Origin: Solen grandis
Lineage: Eukaryota; Mollusca; Bivalvia; Adapedonta; Solenidae
Direction: 5' to 3'
Length of the DNA stretch: 64,000 bases
NCBI GenBank assembly: GCA_021229015.1
Contig: CM037780.1
Span: 69,945,656 to 70,009,655, forward strand
Position numbers and translations under genes: made by a program
Notes under the pieces: model-generated
Seen by the model: the letters and a program-made list of their open reading frames with translations, nothing else
Database searches by the model: none
Told to the model about the DNA's origin: nothing
Shown: one piece after another, positions 30,560 to 41,829 of the stretch
How the letters are laid out: each line of letters begins with the position of its first letter
Position numbering within the stretch: position 1 is the first letter of the stretch

Positions 30560-31700
30560 CCCTATGTCCGTTGATCCATAAAGAACACTGGTTGCCATGG
30601 TAGCCAACAGAATTTTACCTTAAAACTTCAGAAATATCCTCCTCTGAAATTGATGGTCAAATTTTAATTTCCTTTAGCATCAATACTCACCTCATAACTC
30701 TTTTTCATAATTTACAAGGGGTGTTCCAAAAGTATCTGGACAACTGCCATAATTTATTCATTGATATGGTTATTAGAAAGAAGACTCATAAAGTGATACT
30801 TAATATAATTTGAACTTAATCTCAAAGAAAAAATTAAACAATTTTATTTTCTTTTTGATCAAATGGTCATCTTATGGCTGCCTACCATAATGGTTTGAAT
30901 AAAGCTGATCCCTTAAGAAATGGGGCCCCGAGGGGATCGGTTAATTTCCTTATATCCTCTGAATAGAAAATTTCAAAATTATTCTTCCATGAAGTCAATT
31001 GGATTTTTTTATTTTTGTACAAATGGTCATCTTAAGGAAACAAGCCAATCCCTGTGGGCTCATTTTCATGGAATCAGCTTTATCTTAGTAATTATGGTAT
31101 ATGGCCATGATCTGACCATTTGTTTCTAATGAAATTTAATTCTAGACATTGGCTTCATTGAAGAATAATTTTGAAGTTTTATATAGAAAGCTATATAAGG
31201 AAACTACCAGAACCCTGAGGGTTATTTTTTTTCAAACGATTAATTTATTTTGCAATTATGGTTTACAGAAGAAGAATTTGATTTTTTCATGAAGAGTATA
31301 GAAAGGAAACTACCCGATCCCTAGGGCCCCGTTTTCCAAGGGATCAACTTTATTCCAACCATTATGTTAGACAGTCATAAATACTCAATATAGAAGATTG
31401 CAAACATCTTTTTATACGAAACCAATGGTTGGAATATAATTTCTTTTTTGACATGTATAGTCAACTCATGGCTGTCTGCAATAAATGCTAAAATAAAGTT
31501 GATCTCATGAAAAATGAGGCCCCAAGCGGATTGTAGTTTCCTTATAAAGCTTTATACAGAAAAAAAAAATTCTTCTCCTATGAACCATATGGGCAGAATT
31601 TGATTCCTTTTCACACAAATGGCCACCTCACGGCTGCCTACTATTATTCCTGAGATAAAGTTGATCCCATGAGAAATGAGGCCCCAAGATGATTGTCTAA
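30560..31700. repeat. ~160-bp monomer array with an internal inverted block
   Basis: GATCCC..AAATGAGGCCCC motifs occur near 30908, 31498 and 31660. Between about 31040 and 31370 the monomers run in the opposite orientation (GGCTCATTTTCATGGAATCA, GGCCCCGTTTTCCAAGGGATC). Short ORFs within it are not genes. Confidence 0.6.
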
Positions 31701-34055
31701 TTTAAAAATTCTTTGTATCTGAAACTTAAATCTGGTTGCTGCTGGAAGTAGTGATATGAAGTGATTTGAATGGATTTGAATAAACTTATGTACTCTGGTC
31801 AGAGATCTTAGGCCATCACAGCTCTTTAGTTTGGGGTGCAGGTGCAAATCCCAGCAGATATTTTTTACGCATTTTTGTCACACTAAGTTGCAAGTATAAA
31901 AAGCTTATAATTGTAAAACGTTTAGAAAATTCAAGTTACTTAATACACATTTTGGAGTTTTTTTCCCCCTGTGGCAGTTTTAGGATATGATATTTCTATT
32001 ATCTCCCCCTTTTTTAAATGTCTTTGCATGCAATGATTCTTTGATGATATGGTAAATATGCTTCTTTTCTCTGACAATGCAATATGATGGGGTATTCCAT
32101 CACTTTTTGTGATTGTTCTGGTTTTTTGAGATACTTGTTCAGAGCTTCTTTGAATTTTCCTTTAGAAATTGAACCTAAGTATAAATGATAAATCATACTC
32201 AGGATTGAGTACAAGCATAGATAATTTGAAGAGTTTCATTAAGCAGCAGATTCAAACCCTCAATCATTTGAGACACACTCAAATTCAGTGCCTTCAGCGC
32301 TTTGATTCTTTATTTAGATAGAGCATATGTTTTAAACAGCGATATTACGGACTCCATGATTGGTTATGGTAAAACTCATTGTAAATATGTGACTTAAACA
32401 TATCAAAGTCTGTAAAACAAATAATAATCATGTCTAGCTTACTTAAACAACGAGCTATTTTTGTGTGTGTCTTTCTGATTTAACACCGTATAAAACAACA
32501 ATGTGTATAAAGAAAGTAACCAGTCAGTAGTTGCCATATTTGTGTTTATAAATAAATTAATAAATAAAATTGAACAGCTTGCGAGAAGTTATGGTAAATC
32601 CATCGAAATTTGATAAATCTAAAAATAGTAACATTTCTTGGGAACACCGTATGATGAGGCCCTACGTATTCACCCCGACTAGTATCGCAGCCAGTTTTAG
32701 ACTAAGATAAATTCATAAAAAATATCCGAGTGCGCACATCTTGTTTCCCCCCCTTGGATCCTATATACCTTATTATAGAAGTAAACATTTAACTAATTAA
32801 AAGGGATACAGGTTCAGGACGATTTTTCACTTAGTAATGTATTTCTTCAAACGACATTTTCTTGTCTTGAGGCAGTCAGCCTCGATTTCGAAAGTATAAA
32901 AAATGAATTAGAAAAATCGGATTTATTCGTTTAAATCACAACTTCTACCAAATGTAATAAAGCTGAACTATCATAACATAAACCAGTCTATATTTCCGAT
33001 ATTTTAAGATTAGTGTACATGTAGTCATATACCTTTATCTATAGTCAAATCTAGAATATAGAAGAAGGAATTAAAATAATTAAATTAATTGTAGAAAAAT
33101 TAAATTAAAAAAAATGGATAAAAAAAAGGAAAAAAAATAATTTTACTACCATCAGTTCGTTCAAGAGAAAAACCGGCAGCGGATTTCACGGTCCAAGTTT
33201 AATCTCGCAGTTTTGTTATTTGACAGAAAAGTTTCATTTGTGATCTGATTTCTTTTTTTATTCGTTTGTCATCCCTGTAGATTTTGTTTTATTTCCTTAT
33301 GCAGGTTGCGATAAAACTATCATTGTTCGCGGCCGCCATTAAAAAATTTCATTTATTTTCCATTCTGCATTATTTTCATTGCCGCAACAATTATTTTCTT
33401 TTTTGAAATTAAATTTAAAAAAACCCCGTTACTTTCAACATATTGGTTAACATTGTTTCCTACATTTTCACCATTTTTTGTGTATCAAATTGGACAACAC
33501 TTATTTTTTTAATTTCATTTAATTCGTTTAACGTCAGTTATGCAAACAAATGACAACCAGCTAGTAAATTAATTAACAACTCTTTCGTGGGACATTAATT
33601 AAAGGCTAGCCAGTACTTTAGCATCTACGCAGTGAACTAACAACCTTCACATCGGCATAATAACCAAGCGCCCGCACCTCTCGGCCGCGTAAGCCGGTAT
33701 AATTATGGAAATCCATTTCCCTATAATTCTTAGGTTAGGTTATGTGAAACATCATGCATATAAATTGTATATATAAATTGAAGATCAAGTCACGTACACA
33801 CACCATACAAATAAATTAAGAAAAAATAATAAAAGTGAAAACTAAAAAAATATATGAATAATAAATAAACAATATCTCGACTGATAGTGAGGATGTGCTA
33901 TAATGAATATTTCCTAATCAACAATCAATGAATTCTTATAAATCAAAGATTCTCTAAGATATTTTGCTAAATTATACAATACTTTTACACTTTTTTTCTT
34001 TTGCAAAAGTTGAGTAAATTTGAACATGCTTGGTTAATTTTAATAATAATATAAT
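31701..34055. other. Non-coding stretch
   Basis: AT-rich with many short homopolymers. I see no gene. Confidence 0.5.
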
Positions 34056-34059
34056 TTAA

Positions 34060-34745
34060 TATACTTTTTTTCTTATGTTACTATAACAAGGACATAGAAC
34101 AAAATGATATTCATCTTCCAAATCATTTGAGTTACAAAAAACACAACGCCTTTCATTTCTTGGTAAAGAATTTGCTCCATATATTTCAGTATGTATTTTA
34201 ATTGAATAAGCTGAAATTCTTGATATATAAAATCGTCGGTTATATTGAAGTACATCTTAATAATCATCATACTGTACATTTAATTTTATAGCATTATACA
34301 GATTCAAAACACCATTTATTACCTTGTCAAGTGCGCAACCCTGTTTAAAATTATCAATAAGTCTGTTTTTTGAAGACAAAACCACTCATATCAGAACTGA
34401 ATGGATTTTCAAATACAAAACTAAAACCATTTATATCCAAAATTTCTTTAACATTACTAATCCAGTTTCTTTTCCCATTAAAAATCAGTGTATGGCATTT
34501 CATAAACTTCTTTCATAATTATATTATCTGTGTTTATTACATTAAACATGTATTCTAAAATTTTTACGTAACGAGTAATATGAAGAGGATAACGCCCCAA
34601 TTCACCATATATAGCAACATTTGAAGTAGATTGTCTTACATTTAAAATAGTCTTACAAAACTGTAAATGAATACGTTCTATTGCTTTAGATTTACTATAA
34701 CCCCATATCTGAGCATTGAATTTTTTAATAAAAACATCATAAATT
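34060..34745 (-). mobile_element. Non-LTR retrotransposon 3' fragment
   Basis: Minus-strand translation with frame changes gives the C-terminal part of a LINE ORF2: an IYGELGRYPL motif near 34600 and a zinc-like CVFCNSNDLEDEYHFVLCPCY stretch (in parts CVFC and HFVLCPC) near 34100. Only the last third or so of the protein is present, and it is degenerate. Confidence 0.7.
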
Positions 34746-34771
34746 TATAAAACAACAACAACACTAAAAAT

Positions 34772-34810
<39 letters not shown>

Positions 34811-35029
34811 ACGCTATCCTTTCCTTACGACAATCAAAGTGAAATTTGGTACAAATGAGTTGAACTAAAACTCACATTTACTATTTATTATTTTGGATCG
34901 TTTAATTGCGAATTATGACAGCCTTATAAACAAATTTTGACAATCGTTGATTACTGATATATTAGCACTGGAAGTAGTCAACACACTTGAAAACACGTCT
35001 TTAGTAATAAGAATTAATATACTTTTTTG

Positions 35030-35815
35030 TTTGGGGGGGGGGGGGGGATATTTTATACATTGGACAGACAAGCAAAAAGTGGGATTCTTCTTCTACATGT
35101 GTATATCTGTATCGTGACAAAGATTACATACACGGTTTTGGGCATATCTACCGTTACTATACGCAAACTATGTCCTGAAAGTCTAAATCTAAATTAAGCA
35201 GACCTAAAATTCTTAGGCAAAATACAATTCTTCATTAATTTATTAAATTAAAGTTAATCCAAAAAATATGTACAAAGTATATGTAGTACTATTTTCAAGA
35301 TCACTTTTTCCATTGTTGTTTAAAAACATCGAAACCTCCTCTTTAAAATATATATGGAATGTGGTTAAGTTAACAGAATAGGGACTCATCCATGAATAAG
35401 ATAATTGTCAAACAGCTGATTCACATTACTAGCCCAATTAACTTAACCAGCACGACAATAGTCTAATAAAAGCTTCTAAAATGTTTTATTAAAATATTAT
35501 CTTAAGACACCACTTTGCACCGATATTTAACAATACGGACACATTTTAAAACATACAAAGGATATCTACCAAGCTCTCCATACACACCGACACTCTTAAT
35601 ATATTTTCTAACGTTCAATAAAAGTTTACAAAATTTCAAATGTACCTGTTTAATTGGTTTTGCTTTCCCAAACCCCCATATCTCACTTGAATAACTTAGA
35701 ATAGATCCTACAAAAGCATCACACCGTTGACACAATACCTTAGGGGATATACTATACTTACTAGTTTTATATAATAACGCGTTCAATGATTTCAGGCTTT
35801 TACCTATAAGTGCTT
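35030..35815 (-). mobile_element. Second non-LTR retrotransposon 3' fragment
   Basis: 35502-35786 reads YGELGRYPL and SYSSEIWGFGKA, homologous to the same part of the neighbouring elements. 35060-35160 has a degenerate CNLCHDTDI..HFLLVCP zinc-like end. The complete LINE at 35816-40600 ends directly inside or beside it, which suggests insertion into an older copy. Confidence 0.68.
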
Positions 35816-36053
35816 GCTGATTACAGTTTACAGTTTATTTATTCACTCAGCACAAAGTACATGTGACATGAGGTATAAACAATAAATAATAAATATATGT
35901 TGACCAAGCTGTGTGTTTTACATAGACAATGAATTTCTTCAAAAGAAAAAAATAATAATAATACAATGTACTATTACAGAGAGAAGAAAACAAGTATTTT
36001 ATGAAATATGTTATGAACATAGTTAGTTGCCAGGTGGGTTAATTTACAAAGTT

Positions 36054-36749
36054 TTAAAATTTTTTTTTAATATTTTTCTGGAAAAGTTTCTTTCTAGTTT
36101 GGTTAAAATATGTGCATTTAAATAAATAGTGAAATTCGTCCCCTATTTCTCTAGAATTACAAATATTACATATTCGCTCATTTTGAGGTATATCGGTCCA
36201 CCTAAGTTTTTCTATAGGAAAATGATGATTACACATTCTAAATTTAATAAAGCAATTCAGGTAATATGGTGGGAGTAAATCCAAGTAATTTTCAAGTTTG
36301 TGTTCTGTTTTGTATATACGGTAGTTAATACATTTTGAACAGTCAAATATGCTGCTATGCCAGTTTTGCATAAATTGATCTTTTAAGCATTCTTCTATTT
36401 TGCTCAGTAGTATTTCCCTAGATCCATCGAAATTCTGATCATCCCAAATAAAACTTAATCCACATTCATCAAAAATAGATTTTACAAAGTTTAACCAATC
36501 ATATGTTTTATCATTATAAACTGAATCCCTAAAATTGAATTTGTATAGTAAATGTGATAATTTATTTGTGTTTGTTATAATATTTAACCAAAATCCAATA
36601 ATTCTTTTTTTAATCGCAATCTGTAAAGGAAATCTACCGAGTTCTCCATAAATCATTATATGTGGTGTACTACGTTTAACATTCAAAATCGTTTTTAAAA
36701 AATCAGTATGTACTTTCTCAATAACGCCTAGATCAGAAATACCCCACAC
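36054..36749 (-). CDS. LINE ORF2, C-terminal domain
   Basis: 231 residues downstream of the RT. MIYGELGRFPLQIAIKKRI is a conserved C-terminal block of this LINE group. The end, ICNICNSREIGDEFHYLFKC, is a Cys/His zinc-like motif that probably helps bind RNA or target DNA. The reading frame also extends upstream toward 36933, interrupted by one stop near 36797, so the nominal start Met is not a real start. Confidence 0.75.
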   Translation of the reverse strand: MWGISDLGVIEKVHTDFLKTILNVKRSTPHIMIYGELGRFPLQIAIKKRIIGFWLNIITNTNKLSHLLYKFNFRDSVYNDKTYDWLNFVKSIFDECGLSFIWDDQNFDGSREILLSKIEECLKDQFMQNWHSSIFDCSKCINYRIYKTEHKLENYLDLLPPYYLNCFIKFRMCNHHFPIEKLRWTDIPQNERICNICNSREIGDEFHYLFKCTYFNQTRKKLFQKNIKKKF

Positions 36750-36933
36750 CTCGCACCCGTATGTTAATATTGGTGATATAGTAGCATCAAAAAGTTAAAG
36801 TTGACAGTCTATTGATAAATCAAGGTTTCTAATTTTTCTATAAAGACCAAATAGTGCTTTCCTAGCCTGTTCTATTATATGTTTCTTAGCTGAAGTAAAT
36901 TTTCTATTTTTTGAAAATAATATACCTAGATAT

Positions 36934-38439
36934 TTAAATGTTTAAAGTGTCCACAACTTGAATTTCCTGACCGGCAATAGTAACCTTTCTATTTCTACGA
37001 AATTTATCTCCAAAAACTAAAACTTTACTTTTTTCAAAATTTATATTTAATTTCCAAACATTGCAATATTCATTAAAAGAGTTAAGCATAGAGATAAAAT
37101 CAGCTTCATTGTTTGCAAGAACTACAGTATCATCTGCATATAGAATAATGGCTATTTTCAGGTACATTTCAATAAATTCATCTGTAATATTTACTCCTTC
37201 ATGATTATTTTTTGAGAGATAATTTTCGAGATCATTTAAGAAGAGAGAAAATAAAATCGCAGAAAGACACTCCCCTTGCCTTAAGCCTCTTGAGCAAAGA
37301 AAAAAATCTGACATCTTATTATTGACCAAAATACATGATTTTATACCACTATACATATTCTTTATAATATTTAACAGTTTTCCATCTATGTTATATTGCA
37401 TCAATTTACTCCAAAGACCTGCCCTCCAAACCGAGTCAAATGCCTTCTGAAAGTCAATGAAACAGCAAAAAAGTTTTTTATTTCTACGTTTACATATTTC
37501 GGCTAAGCTATATAAAACATAAATGTGGTCTACCGTAGAGTGATTTTTTCTAAAACCTGCCTGATTCATATTAATCAAATCGTTAGTTTCCAAAAAATCG
37601 TTAAGCCTTTTATTAAGTATACTGGTAAATAATTTTCCAATACAACTCAAAATAGTTATAGGTCTATAATTCTGCGGGTCTGTAGTGTCTCCTTTATTCT
37701 TGTAAATGGGTACGATGCAACCAACAAGCCAAGATTCTGGTATACAGCCAGTATTAAAAACTTTGTTAAATAATTTATGATACAGTGGCATAAATAAATC
37801 ACTTGTTGCTTCTATATACTCGTTAGATACCTTGTCTATACCAGTGGCTTTTCCTATTTTGAGATTTTTTATTGCTTTTTTAATTTCTTCTACTGTTATA
37901 CTATCATTTAGATTATGTTCATTCGTAAAATTTGGGAAATCAGCTTGCACAGGTTCATGCTCATCTTCGGTATCCGCATTCAAGTTATCAATATCTACAT
38001 CTAAACTTTTATTGCGACAATTTAAACTATTTAGATAATTCCAATATTCTTTTGGAGATTTATTCCTCATATTCTTAATTTTTTTCTTAACGTCTCTTTT
38101 ATATTTAACTATTGATTTTTTCATTTCTTTTTTATATTTCTTAGCCGATGATACAAGATTTGCCTTATTTTCAATATTTTTAACTTGACTGTAATTGCGT
38201 TTATGCCTATGAAAATCGTTTCTTGCTGATCTACATTCATTATTAAACCATGGCTTATTTTTCTTATTTTTTTCGGTCTTAAGACTATCTTTATTTTGGC
38301 ATGTGTATACACCAAATGTGTTTTTTGCAGAATTGACTAACACAGATTCTATACTGCTTACAATTTGGTTGATAGAAATTTGGTTACATATTGCATCATC
38401 TTCAGATAAAGATTGAATTAAATTATCAATAGTTGACAT
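36934..38439 (-). CDS. LINE ORF2, reverse transcriptase domain
   Basis: 501 residues. Visible RT landmarks in order: NLKIGKATGIDKVSNEYI, NYRPITILSCIGKLF, NQAGFRKNHSTVDHI, CCFIDFQKAFDSV with the first catalytic Asp, GLRQGECLSAILFSLFLND, and ILYADDTVVLA with the YADD catalytic site at about residues 404-407. It reverse-transcribes the element RNA at a nicked target site. The frame ends at 36934 through a shift, with homologous text continuing at once. Confidence 0.88.
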   Translation of the reverse strand: MSTIDNLIQSLSEDDAICNQISINQIVSSIESVLVNSAKNTFGVYTCQNKDSLKTEKNKKNKPWFNNECRSARNDFHRHKRNYSQVKNIENKANLVSSAKKYKKEMKKSIVKYKRDVKKKIKNMRNKSPKEYWNYLNSLNCRNKSLDVDIDNLNADTEDEHEPVQADFPNFTNEHNLNDSITVEEIKKAIKNLKIGKATGIDKVSNEYIEATSDLFMPLYHKLFNKVFNTGCIPESWLVGCIVPIYKNKGDTTDPQNYRPITILSCIGKLFTSILNKRLNDFLETNDLINMNQAGFRKNHSTVDHIYVLYSLAEICKRRNKKLFCCFIDFQKAFDSVWRAGLWSKLMQYNIDGKLLNIIKNMYSGIKSCILVNNKMSDFFLCSRGLRQGECLSAILFSLFLNDLENYLSKNNHEGVNITDEFIEMYLKIAIILYADDTVVLANNEADFISMLNSFNEYCNVWKLNINFEKSKVLVFGDKFRRNRKVTIAGQEIQVVDTLNI

Positions 38440-38441
38440 AT

Positions 38442-39377
38442 CTATATTATTAATAAATTCTTGCTTTTTATCTTTATTCCATTTACAAATTTTTCCTCAT
38501 AAATAACATCTTGATTGTAAACAAAAACTTCTGGGAACATTCTAAAACTAATACTACAGTGTACATCTGACAATAAAGGGCAATAATCATTAACTTTAAA
38601 TTCATTAAAAAGACAGACAGCGTTACTTGACGATATAACATAGTCTACAACAGATGTATCATTACATGTATAGCGACCTGTTTTATCTGTAAATGATCTT
38701 CCATTCATAATAATGAACTCATTCGACCGGCAAAATTCAATAAGTATTTTACCTAGACGATTTACAACAATATCTTGTGAAGAACGTGTATATGACATAT
38801 TTTTACTTCGAAGTGTTTCATGTATATTTATATCAGATGTATCATTAGCATCAACATTTACATAATCAAAAATAAACTGATCATGCTCAACGATATCTGA
38901 AACATTCGAAGTTCTGGCATTAAAGTCGCCTAGCAGAACCACATATTTATTATTTTTATTAAAATACTCAATTTCAGAATAAAATATATCAAGAAATGAC
39001 TGATTAAAGTATTTGGAATTTTCTGGTGGAATATAAATAGCACCATAAACTACATCCTCATCAATATTAAACAGATCTTTCGAAAGTTTAAACCATTGTA
39101 CATATTCACTTTCAGTGTCTATAAGTATAAAATATTTTTCAAATTTGCTTTTAACGAACGTGGCTATGCCGCCGGACTTTTTTGCCATTTTTTGTTTACG
39201 ATTTTTTAAAAAACAATTATAATTTTGTATGTTAACAACATCATATTCATCACAGTGGGTTTCAAAACATGAGAAAATGTCAACAGACTCAACTTGTCTC
39301 ACAAATTCAGGGGTGTTTAGTTTTGAGACTAAGCCACACACATTAAGGCTAGAGAATGAAAGTCCACCACGGCTATC
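38442..39377 (-). CDS. LINE ORF2, AP-like endonuclease domain
   Basis: Open from the codon after the ORF1 stop (39378-39380) to 38442. SSLNVCGLVSKL starts the domain and LGDFNARTS is the catalytic signature of APE-type LINE endonucleases; FSCFETHCDEYD fits the E-containing motif and LSDVHCSISF the C-terminal H motif. It nicks target DNA to prime reverse transcription. No ATG lies between the TAG and the domain start. It joins the RT through one frameshift near 38470. Confidence 0.83.
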   Translation of the reverse strand, partial: DSRGGLSFSSLNVCGLVSKLNTPEFVRQVESVDIFSCFETHCDEYDVVNIQNYNCFLKNRKQKMAKKSGGIATFVKSKFEKYFILIDTESEYVQWFKLSKDLFNIDEDVVYGAIYIPPENSKYFNQSFLDIFYSEIEYFNKNNKYVVLLGDFNARTSNVSDIVEHDQFIFDYVNVDANDTSDINIHETLRSKNMSYTRSSQDIVVNRLGKILIEFCRSNEFIIMNGRSFTDKTGRYTCNDTSVVDYVISSSNAVCLFNEFKVNDYCPLLSDVHCSISFRMFPEVFVYNQDVIYEEKFVNGIKIKSKNLLII

Positions 39378-40580
39378 CTATAGTCGGATAGACTCAGACG
39401 CAGTACTTGGGCCAGCCTGGTTGCCGCGGGTGAATGGCTGGTGATAATAGGTAGAGCTATGTGCCTGGCGTCTATCGCTGGCGATACTATGGCTGCTGCG
39501 TATGTTGTCATTTCCGGTTTGTTGTCCCCTGTTCCTATGGTCCAGCGGAATACTGACATCCCCGGCTCTTACTTCCCTACCATCGACAAACAACCTATCG
39601 CGAACAAGCACCGTGCGCTTATTCTGGCTCCGGAAGTGACGTACTAAAGGGTACAGTTCTCGTCTCTTTTTCTCTATTTCATCCGGAAATTGTTCATTTA
39701 TTCCGTACCTCGTTCCTTTCAGAAGATATCCCGATCTCCGGACTGTCTCTCTATCCTTGAAATAAGAAAATTTGGCGACTATTGGCCTGGGAGCATTTCT
39801 TGTAGAGTCAGGGCGTGTTGGAACACGGTGAACGCGCTCAAATTTTATATCATGCAGATACAATTTTAAAGAAAGGAAGTCATTAAGCACTTTCTCTGTA
39901 TCTTCATATGAATTTCCATTCCTGCCTATTTTCAATACCTCCTCTATATTAGTAAATACCAAGTTGTCCCTCATTTCTCTGCATTTACTGTCTAGTAATT
40001 GGGTTTTTAATTCGCTGTGAAGTTCACGAATTTCTTCAAGGGATTTCTTCAAACAGACATTTTCTGTTTCCAAGCTTTTCATGTTTTCAGAGTGTCTAGA
40101 GATAGTTTGTTCTTGGTTTCGCTGTGTGCTATTAATGGAATCATATTCGTTTCCCAAAAATATACTTGACTGCTGCAGTTCCTTAGTTTCAGCCTCGGCT
40201 ACACGCAGCCGCTGATCCATATCTTGCAACTTCATGTTCATAACACTAACACTTTTCTCTATGGCATCAAGTTTGTCAAGTTTGTCCAGCTTACTTAGAC
40301 GTTCATCCATTTTATCAAATTTGTCAAAGTTATTCTGCATTTTGTCAATTTTCTCTATCAAAGTATCAAAGTCTGACTGGGATATTGTCAATCTATCTTC
40401 CTCACGGGCCGCTGACAATATTTTACCTGTGTCTAGGTCTAGGTACGATAGATCACCATCGACGGAGGATTCAGAGCCGGGGTTTCGAGTCTTCGACCTC
40501 TTGACTCCACGCTGTGCAGAGCTGGCTGCTGGTGTAGATGTGGCTGCCTTGGGTGTAGAGGGCTTGCCTTTTTTGCTCAT
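39378..40580 (-). CDS. LINE ORF1, coiled-coil RNA-binding protein
   Basis: 400 residues from a true ATG. Residues 1-45 are basic and Ser/Thr/Pro-rich. About 75-215 form a long coiled coil that contains a short FDKFDKMDERLSKLDKLDKLDAI heptad-like run. About 220-340 resemble the RNA-binding and C-terminal parts of L1-type ORF1 (REMRDNLVFTNIEEV, RVHRVPTRPDSTRNAPRPIVAKF, FKDRETV). It probably trimerises and coats the element RNA. The ORF ends in TAG, followed in frame by the endonuclease. Confidence 0.83.
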   Translation of the reverse strand: MSKKGKPSTPKAATSTPAASSAQRGVKRSKTRNPGSESSVDGDLSYLDLDTGKILSAAREEDRLTISQSDFDTLIEKIDKMQNNFDKFDKMDERLSKLDKLDKLDAIEKSVSVMNMKLQDMDQRLRVAEAETKELQQSSIFLGNEYDSINSTQRNQEQTISRHSENMKSLETENVCLKKSLEEIRELHSELKTQLLDSKCREMRDNLVFTNIEEVLKIGRNGNSYEDTEKVLNDFLSLKLYLHDIKFERVHRVPTRPDSTRNAPRPIVAKFSYFKDRETVRRSGYLLKGTRYGINEQFPDEIEKKRRELYPLVRHFRSQNKRTVLVRDRLFVDGREVRAGDVSIPLDHRNRGQQTGNDNIRSSHSIASDRRQAHSSTYYHQPFTRGNQAGPSTASESIRL

Positions 40581-40611
40581 TGTTACTTCACCTGGAATTA
40601 TATCTTAGCAA

Positions 40612-40690
40612 ACCGGAGAGAGAGAGGGAGAGAGAGAGAGAGAGAGAGAGAGGAAGAGAGAGAGACAGAGACAGAGGAAGAGACAGATGA
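40612..40690. repeat. GA-rich microsatellite
   Basis: GAGAGAG runs with scattered C and GG interruptions, immediately beyond the 5' end of the LINE. Confidence 0.9.
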
Positions 40691-41084
40691 CAGTAAGAAA
40701 ATGAATGAATAAATCATCCCATAGGGAAACAATGCATTTAATTAAGTCAAGCCAAAATTACGGTGTCTATAGCATATATATTTATTTATAAATGACGTTT
40801 TCTTGGCTCTTTCTTTAAGACTGCTTTTTTATTGTTTCTATATATATTTATTTTAACGTTCTTGTATTTTTTTTTTTTTTTATACATATGTATGGATATT
40901 GCGCCAGCTGCTGAGTTCTATAGGACTTATTAAATTTCAAACGTTAACTCAGTTTTAACACAATTTTTCAATGTTGACAAAATGTAGAATTAAGAACAGA
41001 CGATCCTGAATAATAAAAACAGTACCTAAATGATTAAAGTCGTTTACTGTTTCTAAAATACCATCATTATATATCCATGATTAA

Positions 41085-41365
41085 TATGCTTTAGAGTTCC
41101 GCGCTTTTTAAACACCATTACTTTTATTTTGCTAATATTCACCACCAATTTCCATTTATTACAATAATCTAACAATAAATGTAGACTTGTTTGTAAATCT
41201 TCAGTACTTTTTCCAATATATTACCATATCATCAGCATTAATATAAAAGTTAAATGTTCAAGAGTTAATTCACACTCATTACTATCCTGTAAGAATAGCT
41301 CTAAATCCTCCAAAAATAAGTAAAAAAAAATTTTGGCGAAATTACCTCCCCCTGTTTCAAACTGA
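41085..41365 (-). mobile_element. LINE reverse-transcriptase fragment
   Basis: Minus-strand translation with frame changes gives FYLFLEDLELFLQ, an ADDMV-like catalytic remnant near 41235, and YCNKWKLVVNISK, which aligns with the RT of the element at 36934-38439. Only this internal piece is left. Confidence 0.65.
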
Positions 41366-41648
41366 CAGCAGATTTAAAAAAATCCAAATACGATTTACAT
41401 CCCATAAATAACATTCCCGCGATTTCGCGGAGCATTTTCAAGTATCTACACGAAAATGTCTTATGATGTTATCACTTTGAAAACAATTTCATGATAAATT
41501 TAACATATATACTTCTAGTAATACAAAAAAAAGTATTTCTGTGTAAAGCAAATGGCTAAATCCTCAAATTATTGTAAACATATCAACAAACCAGATCCTC
41601 AACTTCATTAAACCTTTCCCTCATAGAGGAAACCATGAAAAGACCTAT

Positions 41649-41715
41649 GCGAACAACATAAAACCAGATCAGCCTGCGAGTAACTCGCAGGCTGATCAGG
41701 TTTTATGCTGTTCGC
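41649..41715. repeat. 67-nt near-perfect hairpin
   Basis: Two 32-nt arms (GCGAACAACATAAAACCAGA.. and its complement) flank TAA, with two mismatches. It sits in a ~200-bp repeat of the 'cagcctgcgagtaactcgcaggctg' type; I suspect an interspersed foldback element rather than a microRNA. Confidence 0.75.
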
Positions 41716-41829
41716 TGCTCCTCAGTGGTCTGGAAATGAGGATTTTGTAATTAAATTTGGTAAGGTTTAACTGTGGTTTTCCGCAGATCAGGCTTTATAT
41801 GGTACCTATTGAGTGCGTCAAAATGAGTC

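Larger units (their letters stand above)
35816..40600 (-). mobile_element. Nearly full-length non-LTR retrotransposon (LINE)
   Basis: Order on the minus strand: ORF1 with coiled coil, AP endonuclease, reverse transcriptase, C-terminal zinc-like domain, 3' region, and a tail of TAAACTG repeats at about 35822-35840. ORF1 and ORF2 share a frame across one TAG. ORF2 is broken by shifts near 38470 and 36940 and a stop near 36797, so the copy is probably inactive unless these are assembly errors. Confidence 0.85.

Noticed and set aside
36840..36945. Intron between LINE RT and C-terminal pieces
   Set aside because: Coding text continues directly in another frame with no splice sites; a frameshift and one stop explain it.
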